From an uncultured Collinsella sp. (GTDB taxonomy: Bacteria > Actinomycetota > Coriobacteriia > Coriobacteriales > Coriobacteriaceae), in the NCBI GenBank assembly GCA_959020035.1, contig CAUEQX010000043.1, forward strand, positions 1 through 13,446: a DNA stretch of 13,446 nucleotides, given 5' to 3'. A program made the position numbers and the translations under genes. Shown in pieces: positions 1 through 5,903 of this stretch; positions within the stretch are counted from its first letter, which is position 1; each line of letters starts with the position of its first letter. A model generated the notes under the pieces. It saw only the letters and a list, made by a program, of their open reading frames with translations, did no database searches and had not been told where the DNA came from.

Positions 1-858
1 ATAGATAACGGGGATAACGTCGAACAGCGTGTTATCGAAGCTGTCGATGATGGTATCGGCTTCCTCGACCGGCGTGGGCTTCTTGAGCGCGATGGGGCTC
101 GTACGCACCAGGGCGTCGATCTCCTGCAGCATATGGCGCTCGTTCTCCACCAGGTCGGAGCCGCCCAGACGCGGACGCTCCTCCAGCAGGTTGGAGATAC
201 GGCGGATCTTGCCCTCGACGGCCTTACGACGGGCCTCGGTGGGATGTGCGGTAAAGACAGGGTGGAACTCGAGCTTGTCGAGCAGCTCGTTGGCACCCTC
301 GACACCCAGCTCATTCACCAGCTGGTGATAGGCAACGGTAAGCTCGTTGGCAGGATCGACCTCGGTATCGGTCGACGCACCGGCCTCGCGCTCGCGCAGC
401 TGCGCCACACGGTAGTTCTCCTCCGACAGGTTTGCCAGATGGAAAAAGCTCGTAAAGGCGCGGACAATGACCTGCTGCTTATCGAGCGGCAGGCTGTCGA
501 TCAAATCGACGACCTCACGAAATGCCACGGCAGTGGGCTCGTCGGCGGTGGGCACGCCCTGCTCGTCGACGGCTTCGTCAGCAGCGCAGGTACCGGGGTT
601 GCCGGCATTGACCACAATCTCGGCTGTCAAAATCTTGTCGAACAGGTCCGCGATCTCGGGATCATACTCGCTAAGCACACGGCGCTCCAGGCGCAAGAAC
701 AGCGCCAGATTGTCGCGCAGCTCCTCGGGGATCTCGATCTCGGCGAGACGCTCCCTGGACTCGGCATTCGAGCCGATTCGGTTAACGAGGCGGTTGACCA
801 CGGCAGCGACGCGCGCCGCGGCTTCGGGTACAGACTGGTTGCTTAGGTTCTCAGCCAC
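1..858 (-). CDS. ppc: phosphoenolpyruvate carboxylase, N-terminal part (runs off left edge)
   Basis: PEP carboxylase converts PEP and bicarbonate to oxaloacetate, a cytosolic anaplerotic step. About 286 N-terminal residues are present, read leftwards to base 1 with no stop; the rest lies outside the window. The key signature is VFTAHPTEARRKA, whose histidine (about residue 205, plus-strand bases 244-246) matches the catalytic His of the TAHPTE motif. RAFTSFFHLANLSEENYRV before it and KPTPVEEADTI after it also match the family. The start is ambiguous. GTG at 858 has GGGAGG four bases upstream and is preferred. An in-frame ATG at 870 has its AGGAGG only about one base away, too close to be ideal; it would add four residues. 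A good promoter lies just upstream, and hisS ends at 1116 behind a probable terminator, so ppc is likely transcribed alone. The family call is very secure; the start is not. Confidence 0.95.
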   Translation of the reverse strand, partial: MAENLSNQSVPEAAARVAAVVNRLVNRIGSNAESRERLAEIEIPEELRDNLALFLRLERRVLSEYDPEIADLFDKILTAEIVVNAGNPGTCAADEAVDEQGVPTADEPTAVAFREVVDLIDSLPLDKQQVIVRAFTSFFHLANLSEENYRVAQLREREAGASTDTEVDPANELTVAYHQLVNELGVEGANELLDKLEFHPVFTAHPTEARRKAVEGKIRRISNLLEERPRLGGSDLVENERHMLQEIDALVRTSPIALKKPTPVEEADTIIDSFDNTLFDVIPVIY

Positions 859-902
859 GTTTCCTCCCATTCCTCCTTCTATGCACGTAACATGCGGTAT
901 TC

Positions 903-930
903 ATTATAGGCGCTTGAGAAATACTTTCGA
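903..930 (-). promoter_or_regulatory. probable ppc promoter
   Basis: On the minus strand a perfect TATAAT (-10, bases 903-908) is preceded at 16 bases by TCGAAA (-35-like, 925-930, four of six consensus positions). The predicted transcript start near 896 leaves a 5' leader of about 25-40 bases before either ppc start candidate. It is inferred from consensus match and position only. Confidence 0.55.
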
Positions 931-1022
931 CACTGATTGCGCTTTACCACACAAAAGTATTTTCTGCATTGCAAAGGTTTTTGCCCTAAATGGTCGTATT
1001 TCTCGGTGGGCGGCATACGTAA

Positions 1023-1058
1023 ACGGGGGCATTCCCCATAAAAGCGAAACACCCCCGT
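1023..1058 (-). terminator. possible terminator after hisS
   Basis: ACGGGGG (1023-1029) pairs perfectly with CCCCCGT (1052-1058) around a 22-base loop, in the gap between the hisS stop and the ppc promoter. On the minus strand the stem is followed by only a weak T run (GTTTACGT). The position fits hisS termination, but the long loop and poor T tract make it less certain than the other terminators here. Confidence 0.45.
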
Positions 1059-1115
1059 AACAATCGCTCTCCATTAGCAGGGCACGTGAGCAGGACCGAA
1101 GCTCAAAAAGATGCG

Positions 1116-2429
1116 CTACAGGCGCTCGCGAACCGCCTCGACGACGTTGGCCAGATCGGCAAGGACCTCTTCGTGGCTCTCCATGTCGCGCACCTTGACC
1201 TTGCCGGCGGCAAGTTCGTCGCCACCCAGGACCAAGATGAGCTTGGCGCCTACCTTATCGGCCTGCTTAAACTGGGCCTTGAGCGAACGGCCCTGATAGT
1301 CGGCCTCGGTCACGATGCCTGCGGCGCGAAGCTCCTGCGTAATGGCAAAGACGTTCTGGCGCAGCTCCTTGCCGGCGTTGGCGACGTAGACGCACGGGGC
1401 CTCATCGGCACCCAAATCGCTGCCAAAGGCCTGCAGGGCCAGCAGGGCGCGCTCAAAACCGACAGCGAAGCCGACGCCTGCCGTGGGCTTGCCGCCCTCG
1501 AGCTCGACCAGGCCATCGTAGCGGCCACCGCCGCCGATGGAGCCGACGCCGGCGCCAGGGGCCTCGACCTCAAAGACAGTACGGGTGTAGTAGTCCAGGC
1601 CGCGCACCAAGGTGGGATCCTCGACATACTCGATACCGGCGGCATCCAGATAGCGCTTGACCTGCTCGTAGTGCTCGCGGCACTCGTCGCACAGGTTGTC
1701 ACCCATCAGCGGCGCGTCGGCCATGATCTCGCGGCAATGGTCGTTCTTGCAGTCGAAGGCACGCAGCGGGTTGAGCTCGGCGCGCTCGCGGCACTCGTCG
1801 CACATCTCGTCTGCGTGATCGAGGATGAACTGCTTGACCTGCTCGCGGTAAGCCGGACGGCACTGGGCGTCACCCATCGAGTTGATGAGCAGACGAAGCT
1901 TGGAAAGATCGAAGCCCAGGCGCTTGTAGAACTCCATGAGCATGATGATGCACTCGGCGTCTGCCGCCGGATCGGGAGCGCCGAGCCACTCGATGCCCAC
2001 CTGGTGGAACTGGCGCAGGCGGCCCTTCTGGGGACGCTCGCCGCGGAACATGGCCTCGGCGTAGTACGCCTTAAACGGCGTGGAGCCCTGGGGCACCAGG
2101 TTGTTCTCGACGACGGCGCGCACCACGCCGGCCGTGCCCTCGGGGCGAAGTGCCAGGCGCTGCTTGGGCTTGAGCTTGGTATCGGTACCCTCGGTAAAGA
2201 CGCGCTCCAGGTTGGCGCCGCTAAACACGCGGAACATCTCCTTGCGCACGACGTCGGTCGACTGGCCGATGCCGTGGACAAAGACGTCCACCTGCTCGAT
2301 CGCGGGTGTCTCGATAGGTTTAAAACCAAACGGCTCGAACACGCCGGCAGCGATCTGCTGCATCTTTTGCCAGGCGCGCATCTCGGCGCCGATAAGGTCG
2401 CGGGTTCCCTCCGCCTTCTGTGCCTGCAT
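1116..2429 (-). CDS. hisS: histidine--tRNA ligase (class II)
   Basis: Charges tRNA-His with histidine using ATP, in the cytosol. The 437-residue length is typical. Visible features in order: N-terminal QKAEGTRDL; class II motif 1 around residues 34-55; RPEGTAGVVRAV at 95-106; motif 2 FRGERPQKGRLRQFHQ at 128-143; an insertion region with six cysteines (CDEC at 210-213, C227, C232, CDEC at 247-250); histidine-binding LVRGLDYYT at 274-282; GGGGRYDGL at about 299-307; motif 3 GVGFAVGFERALL at 318-330; then an anticodon-binding C-terminal domain. ATG 2429 is chosen because AAAGGTG sits about seven bases upstream; a TTG two codons earlier (2435) lacks this spacing advantage. A TATAAT box lies 43 bases upstream, and a strong terminator precedes that, so hisS is an independent unit. 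Confidence 0.97.
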   Translation of the reverse strand: MQAQKAEGTRDLIGAEMRAWQKMQQIAAGVFEPFGFKPIETPAIEQVDVFVHGIGQSTDVVRKEMFRVFSGANLERVFTEGTDTKLKPKQRLALRPEGTAGVVRAVVENNLVPQGSTPFKAYYAEAMFRGERPQKGRLRQFHQVGIEWLGAPDPAADAECIIMLMEFYKRLGFDLSKLRLLINSMGDAQCRPAYREQVKQFILDHADEMCDECRERAELNPLRAFDCKNDHCREIMADAPLMGDNLCDECREHYEQVKRYLDAAGIEYVEDPTLVRGLDYYTRTVFEVEAPGAGVGSIGGGGRYDGLVELEGGKPTAGVGFAVGFERALLALQAFGSDLGADEAPCVYVANAGKELRQNVFAITQELRAAGIVTEADYQGRSLKAQFKQADKVGAKLILVLGGDELAAGKVKVRDMESHEEVLADLANVVEAVRERL

Positions 2430-2471
2430 GGGCAAACACCTTTCTTTTGTATCGCGTCATAGGTAGTGGTC

Positions 2472-2477
2472 ATTATA
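2472..2477 (-). promoter_or_regulatory. probable hisS -10 box
   Basis: A perfect TATAAT on the minus strand would start transcription near 2465, giving a leader of about 36 bases to the hisS ATG. No good -35 hexamer is visible at 16-18 bases; that stretch is the T-rich tail of the preceding terminator. No T-box or other riboswitch-sized leader exists between this box and the gene. Confidence 0.5.
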
Positions 2478-2481
2478 CGGC

Positions 2482-2552
2482 ACAAAAACAAAACGCGGTG
2501 GCGCGTCTGACCGAACGAGGGTATGGGGGCTCGTTCGGCCAGACGCGCCGCC
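2482..2552 (-). terminator. strong rho-independent terminator upstream of hisS
   Basis: A 20-base arm (2500-2519) pairs with 2530-2549 with one mismatch; a G-T wobble and two further pairs extend it to about 23 bp around a 10-base loop. On the minus strand it is followed by a T-rich run (GTTTTGTTTTTG, bases 2482-2493). It lies downstream of the MFS remnant at 2735 and immediately before the hisS -10 box, so it should insulate hisS from upstream transcription. Confidence 0.75.
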
Positions 2553-2560
2553 TCTATTTG

Positions 2561-2624
2561 TGATCCGTATTCCTCCGTCCCCTTCGGATCGCGTAATCCC
2601 TTGGGGACGGAGGAAAAGGGATCA
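2561..2624. repeat. intergenic inverted repeat containing a dispersed 17-base sequence
   Basis: A perfect 13-bp stem (2570-2582 with 2603-2615) encloses a 20-base loop. Outside a 3x3 internal mismatch, TGATCC (2561-2566) pairs with GGATCA (2619-2624), extending the palindrome. The right half holds ATCCCTTGGGGACGGAG (2596-2612), which recurs exactly at 11053-11069 inside another GATCA-flanked palindrome. There is no T tract on either side, so it is not an obvious terminator. It resembles a REP-like non-coding repeat; the copy number in the genome is unknown from this window. Confidence 0.65.
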
Positions 2625-2634
2625 TTTCGTAGGC

Positions 2635-2699
2635 CCGTGGCCGCCTTGGAAACCGAATGATGGTACGAGCATCCCATTCGGCTTCCAAGGCGGCCACGG
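2635..2699. repeat. 25-bp inverted repeat hairpin
   Basis: Arms 2635-2659 and 2675-2699 are 25 bases each and complementary except at one position, with a 15-base loop. The outer end reads CCGTGGCCGCCTTGG and the inner end CCGAATG. It lies 36 bases downstream of the MFS remnant stop codon. No T run follows directly on either strand, so a terminator role is uncertain; a palindromic repeat element is the better description. Confidence 0.65.
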
Positions 2700-2734
2700 A
2701 CAGAACGGGGCGAACAGAAAAGAGCGACGGACGT

Positions 2735-3184
2735 CTACTCCCCCGCCACGCTCGCGCGCAGCTTGGCGGCGATGGGCTCGGATGCCAGCAGGAACACGAG
2801 CATGACCACGGAGCACGCCAGGCACACGATCCAGGTGCTCGCAAAGGAGCCCGAGACGGCAAAGAGCACGTAGACCTGCCACAGCTCACCGACAAAGCTC
2901 ATGCCGGCAAGCACCGCCGAGGTAGCGATAACGGTAAGCGAGCCCAATACGCGGCCACTCACCTTATCGGCAACATGACCGATAACGAGCGAACCCACGA
3001 CGCTCACCACGGTGGAGATGGCATTGGAGATGTTGTACTGCGCAAGGGAAATGCCCAGGTCGCTGACGATCAGCGGCTGGAACAGGCTCATGCAGTTGAC
3101 GAAAATCGTGTAGCACGTGGCCATGATCACGAAGCCGGAGGTCACCACGAGCCAGCCGGGGAAGAACTTACGCTGCTGGGACAT
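2735..3184 (-). CDS. MFS transporter remnant with apparent internal deletion
   Basis: The 149-residue frame is open and has a good ribosome site (AAGGAG, four bases before ATG 3184), but it is far shorter than MFS carriers (usually about 400 residues, 12 helices). It begins like a full MFS protein: FFPGWLVVTSGF leads helix 1 (8-30), helix 2 spans about 50-70, then the motif A-like loop GHVADKVSGR (69-78), helix 3 (80-97) and helix 4 (101-117). Straight after helix 4 comes one more hydrophobic helix (118-134) and a short charged tail ending KLRASVAGE, resembling the end of an MFS protein. The simplest reading is an in-frame loss of the central helices, roughly 5 to 11. Such a protein is unlikely to transport. 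The original substrate cannot be named; the N-terminus loosely recalls the oxalate/formate antiporter group. Expression or a retained role is unknown. Confidence 0.75.
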   Translation of the reverse strand: MSQQRKFFPGWLVVTSGFVIMATCYTIFVNCMSLFQPLIVSDLGISLAQYNISNAISTVVSVVGSLVIGHVADKVSGRVLGSLTVIATSAVLAGMSFVGELWQVYVLFAVSGSFASTWIVCLACSVVMLVFLLASEPIAAKLRASVAGE

Positions 3185-3210
3185 ACTGCTCCTTATTTAA
3201 CAAACGAATA

Positions 3211-3228
3211 GCCGGCGCCGGGCGCCGG
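3211..3228. repeat. GC-rich palindrome before the MFS remnant
   Basis: CCGGCGCC and GGCGCCGG abut around a single G at about 3212-3228. On the minus strand it is followed by TATTCGTTTGTT, which is moderately T-rich, so it could be a second terminator for the upstream amidohydrolase gene or a structure in the leader of the MFS remnant. Its loop would have to open part of the stem. Confidence 0.35.
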
Positions 3229-3240
3229 TAGTGCCCAAGA

Positions 3241-3298
3241 TTGCCTTGAAAGACAAGGGCATAGGCCTTACGGCCATGCCCGCAGGCTTGAAAGGCAA
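3241..3298 (-). terminator. probable terminator of the M20 amidohydrolase gene
   Basis: The core hairpin is GGGCAT (3257-3262) with ATGCCC (3276-3281) and GGCC with GGCC around a TTAC loop, with one bulged A. An outer TTGCCTT/AAGGCAA pair (3241-3247, 3292-3298) encloses it. On the minus strand the core is followed by TTGTCTTT. It starts about 10 bases after the stop at 3308, as expected for termination of that gene. Confidence 0.6.
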
Positions 3299-3307
3299 GG
3301 TTGGATG

Positions 3308-4603
3308 CTACCGGTGGTCGGCGATATAGCCCAAAGCGACGGCGGTATAAGCCGCAGCACCGAGCGGCAGCTCGGCATCGTTAAAACGTGCCTTCGGATG
3401 GTGCTGGGCAAAGTGTTCGTCCGTGTCGGTTACGGCCGCGCCCACGGTAAAGTACGCACTCGGAATCTCGCTCGAGATAAGCGCGAAGTCCTCACTCGCC
3501 ATGGCATGGAAAAGCGGCAAGAAAGCCGACTTGGGCAGCACTGCGCCCACGTAGCCAAGCGACGCCTGAGTCATATCGCTGTCGAGTACAAGCGGCGGAA
3601 CATCCGAAAGCGTCTCGATGGTCGCCGGCGTACGATATGTTGTGGCAACGCCGTTAACGACCTCCGCGATGCGGGTCTTGAGGTGCTCCATGAGCTCAAC
3701 ATCGAAGCCGCGCAGCGTTCCCTCGAGCACGCAGGTGTCGGGGATGACGTTGGCCGCCAAGCCGCCAGCAAACTTACCAACGGTAAGTGCGACTTCCTTG
3801 GCCGCCGGCACCTCGCGGGAGATAAGCTCCTGGAGCGCCAGGTGCACATGCACGCCCGCCGTGATGGGGTCGATGCAAATCTCGGGGCTGGAACCGTGGC
3901 CACCCTTGCCCTGGAGCGTGATGCGAAAACCGTATACGCCCGAAAGCGCAGGGCTGCCATAGAGCACCAGGCCAAGCGGCGACTGGCTATTGACGTGCAT
4001 GGCAAAGGCGGCCTGGGGACGCGGGTTCTGCAGCAGACCGTCGGCGATGGCGGCGCGGGCGCCCTCGAAGGTCTCCTCGCCCGGCTGGAACAGCAGCTTC
4101 ACCGTGGCGTTGGCCTCCACAAGCTCGGCCTCGCGGGCCTTGAGCAAACGGGCCGCACCGAGCAGGGCCGTCGCGTGCATATCGTGGCCGCAGGCATGCA
4201 TGCAACCATTGGTGGATGCAAAGGGCTCGCCGGATTCCTCGACAACGGGCAGGGCGTCCATGTCGCCACGCAACATAACGACCGTTCCGGCCTGTTCGTC
4301 CGTGCAGACGCCATTGCCTTGGGCCGCGGTGGCACCGGCACCGACAAGGCCCACAACACAGGAACCATCGACGAGCGTAGCAAATGGAATGTCCATCTCG
4401 GTCAGGCGCGCTTGGATATACGCAGAGGTCTGCGGGAGGTTATTACCCAGCTCGGGCATCTGGTGTAAATCGTGTCGCCACGCAGCGAGCTCGTCTGCAA
4501 AAGCCTGAGCTTCTGCGACAAGACCGTCACCGATAGCGGTCTGCGCCGCCGCGGTGGCCTTGGGCGCTGATTGCGGTTGAAGATCGGACAGTGCTGGTGC
4601 CAT
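3308..4603 (-). CDS. M20D family metallo-amidohydrolase (N-acyl amino acid / hippurate hydrolase type)
   Basis: A cytosolic metal-dependent hydrolase that probably removes an acyl or peptide group from an amino acid; the exact substrate cannot be read from sequence. It is 431 residues with no signal peptide. M20D hallmarks appear in order: RHDLHQMPEL (43-52), RGDMDALP (112-119), HACGHDMHA (136-144) with the metal-ligand Cys/His, QPGEE (173-177) with the general-base and ligand glutamates, AMHV (His203), the dimerisation-domain GKGGHGSSP (232-240), ASEDFA (369-374), and a late HHPKARFND (400-408) carrying the final ligand histidine. All the usual catalytic residues seem present, so it should be active. 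ATG 4603 is chosen because GGAGGG lies five bases upstream; the frame stays open to 4657 but that extension has no support. A palindromic candidate operator lies upstream. The neighbouring transporter genes could suggest peptide or amino-acid salvage, but this is only inference. Confidence 0.92.
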   Translation of the reverse strand: MAPALSDLQPQSAPKATAAAQTAIGDGLVAEAQAFADELAAWRHDLHQMPELGNNLPQTSAYIQARLTEMDIPFATLVDGSCVVGLVGAGATAAQGNGVCTDEQAGTVVMLRGDMDALPVVEESGEPFASTNGCMHACGHDMHATALLGAARLLKAREAELVEANATVKLLFQPGEETFEGARAAIADGLLQNPRPQAAFAMHVNSQSPLGLVLYGSPALSGVYGFRITLQGKGGHGSSPEICIDPITAGVHVHLALQELISREVPAAKEVALTVGKFAGGLAANVIPDTCVLEGTLRGFDVELMEHLKTRIAEVVNGVATTYRTPATIETLSDVPPLVLDSDMTQASLGYVGAVLPKSAFLPLFHAMASEDFALISSEIPSAYFTVGAAVTDTDEHFAQHHPKARFNDAELPLGAAAYTAVALGYIADHR

Positions 4604-4633
4604 AGATGCCCTCCAGTAACGTTTTTGCAGCAA

Positions 4634-4671
4634 GCACTTTGATAGCGTAAAGTGCAAGGTACTACTTTACG
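4634..4671. promoter_or_regulatory. candidate operator upstream of the M20 gene
   Basis: Two overlapping inverted repeats share the same half-site. CGTAAAGT (4646-4653) is mirrored by ACTTTACG (4664-4671) across 10 bases, and GCACTTT (4634-4640) by AAAGTGC (4649-4655) across 8 bases. The location 31-68 bases before the ATG fits a repressor or activator site. No clear -35/-10 pair is visible here, and no regulator gene is nearby. Confidence 0.35.
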
Positions 4672-4681
4672 GGCGACGCAT

Positions 4682-4706
4682 AAAAAATGCCGCCCCGGGG
4701 GGCGGC
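4682..4706 (-). terminator. rho-independent terminator of the EamA transporter gene
   Basis: GCCGCCCC (4689-4696) pairs with GGGGCGGC (4699-4706). On the minus strand it is followed at once by ATTTTTTATG (six T, bases 4682-4687). It lies 13 bases past the transporter stop at 4719. This is the clearest intrinsic terminator in the window. Confidence 0.88.
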
Positions 4707-4718
4707 GCAACAAATTGT

Positions 4719-5702
4719 TTACAATTGCGGACGCGGCTTTCGACGCAAAAAATCGAAATGCGTCTCGCTCAAGATAATCGAAAGAAAGATGAGCGCGAAG
4801 CCGGCGAGCAGGCGCGAGGTGAGCGCCTCCCCCATCAGCAGCACCGAGAACAGCACACCCGAAGGCGACTCCATCGAAAGGAGCAGCGAGCCCGTCGAGG
4901 CCGGGACATGCGCCAGGCCGACGTTTTGGATGAGCAGAGCCACACATGTGCAGCCCACCGAGAGAAACGCCATCACACTGATAAAGCTCGGCGTCCAAAC
5001 GGACAGCGGCGCTTGGGTCTCGAATAGCAGCGACGAGATCAGGCTCAGCACGCCGTTGCCCACAAACATCCAAAACGTGATGACGTTGATGTCCATTTTG
5101 CGACCGTACTTGGCAGTCACCGCCATCTGGATGGCGAAAAAGACCGCACCCGCCAGCGTAATGACATCACCGATGTTGAATTCAACGCTATCGAGCGCCA
5201 CCAAGCCAATGCCCGCCAAGCACAGCAGCGCCGCGCCCAGGTTATAGCGGGTGAGTTTTTCGCCGCTCAGAAAATAGCTCGCGAACGGCACAACGATGCA
5301 ATACGTGCCCGTCAAAAAAGCATTCTTGCCCGCCGTGGTGTGCGCCAGACCGACTGTCTGCAGGGCGTAGGCGGCCCACATAAGTGCGCCCATGCCAAGT
5401 CCGACGATAAGGTTGCGGGCGTTGAGGTGCGCGATGATGCGCTTGTGGAAGATGAAAAACATGACCAACGCCGCAGGCAGAAAGCGCACGTAGAGCAGTT
5501 CGAACACCGGAATGGTGTCGAGCGCGTCCTTCATGGTCGTAAAGGAGTAGCCCCAGACGACTGCCACCGAAAGCAGCAGGACTTTCCAGAACAGCGGCAA
5601 GCGAGCGCCGGCGCCGCGGGAGGTGCCGCCCGCGCCCAGGTCCTCGCGAGCAACAGGGCTATCGGGCATCATTTCGATATTGTCAGTGGCATGCTGGGCC
5701 AT
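4719..5702 (-). CDS. DMT superfamily (EamA domain) transporter
   Basis: An inner-membrane carrier of the drug/metabolite transporter superfamily. Members export amino acids or other small metabolites, but the substrate cannot be assigned. The protein is 327 residues, slightly longer than the usual ~300 because of a hydrophilic 35-residue N-terminus. It shows the two-repeat EamA layout, about ten hydrophobic helices from residue 38 to about 315. The first repeat starts at LLLSVAVVWGYSFTTMKDAL and contains RFLPAALVMF; the second contains AGAVFFAIQMAVTAKYGRK and ends SVLLMGEALTSRLLAGFALIF, the GE..T....G signature of EamA repeats. ATG 5702 has GAGG seven bases upstream. It has its own terminator, and the YhgE/Pip operon ends in a terminator before it, so it is probably a single-gene unit. 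No convincing promoter was found upstream. Confidence 0.92.
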   Translation of the reverse strand: MAQHATDNIEMMPDSPVAREDLGAGGTSRGAGARLPLFWKVLLLSVAVVWGYSFTTMKDALDTIPVFELLYVRFLPAALVMFFIFHKRIIAHLNARNLIVGLGMGALMWAAYALQTVGLAHTTAGKNAFLTGTYCIVVPFASYFLSGEKLTRYNLGAALLCLAGIGLVALDSVEFNIGDVITLAGAVFFAIQMAVTAKYGRKMDINVITFWMFVGNGVLSLISSLLFETQAPLSVWTPSFISVMAFLSVGCTCVALLIQNVGLAHVPASTGSLLLSMESPSGVLFSVLLMGEALTSRLLAGFALIFLSIILSETHFDFLRRKPRPQL

Positions 5703-5770
5703 AGGGCATCCTCGCGCTCAATCTGGGCGTGGTGTCCGCACGCGCATGGCTGCGTGCCGCCTCATGGTCA

Positions 5771-5810
5771 AATAAAAGCAGGGCGCACCGGACCCCCGGC
5801 ACGCCCCGCT
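5771..5810 (-). terminator. terminator of the YhgE/Pip operon
   Basis: An interrupted GC-rich hairpin: AGC/GCT at the base, GGGCG (5781-5785) with CGCCC (5802-5806), then CCGG with CCGG around an ACCC loop. On the minus strand the stem is followed by TTTTATTTG (5771-5777). It lies about 95 bases past the stop at 5904 with no gene between. The rest of 5703-5903 holds only a small GCACGC/GCGTGC hairpin (5738-5757). Confidence 0.7.
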
Positions 5811-5903
5811 ACTGTAGCAACAACCAAGCAGCCCGTGCAATTCACTACGCTAAAGCATCGGGTTGGAAGATCTCGATGTTCCGACGGCGTTTACGTTGCT
5901 GAA

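Noticed and set aside
133..846. 237-codon plus-strand open frame at the left edge
   Set aside because: Antisense to ppc, which is identified by the TAHPTE motif.
1086..2462. 458-codon plus-strand open frame opposite hisS
   Set aside because: Covers exactly the reverse complement of hisS; the translation has no recognisable motif.
2496..2699. CRISPR array or insertion sequence in the repeat-rich gap
   Set aside because: The three palindromes differ in sequence and spacing, with no direct-repeat/spacer periodicity, no transposase frame and no target-site duplication visible.
2560..2805. Small plus-strand frame across the palindromes
   Set aside because: It is made largely of the inverted repeats themselves and overlaps the MFS remnant; no ribosome site or homology signal.
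3305..4468. 387-codon plus-strand open frame opposite the M20 gene
   Set aside because: Basic, motif-free shadow of a hydrolase with all catalytic motifs intact.
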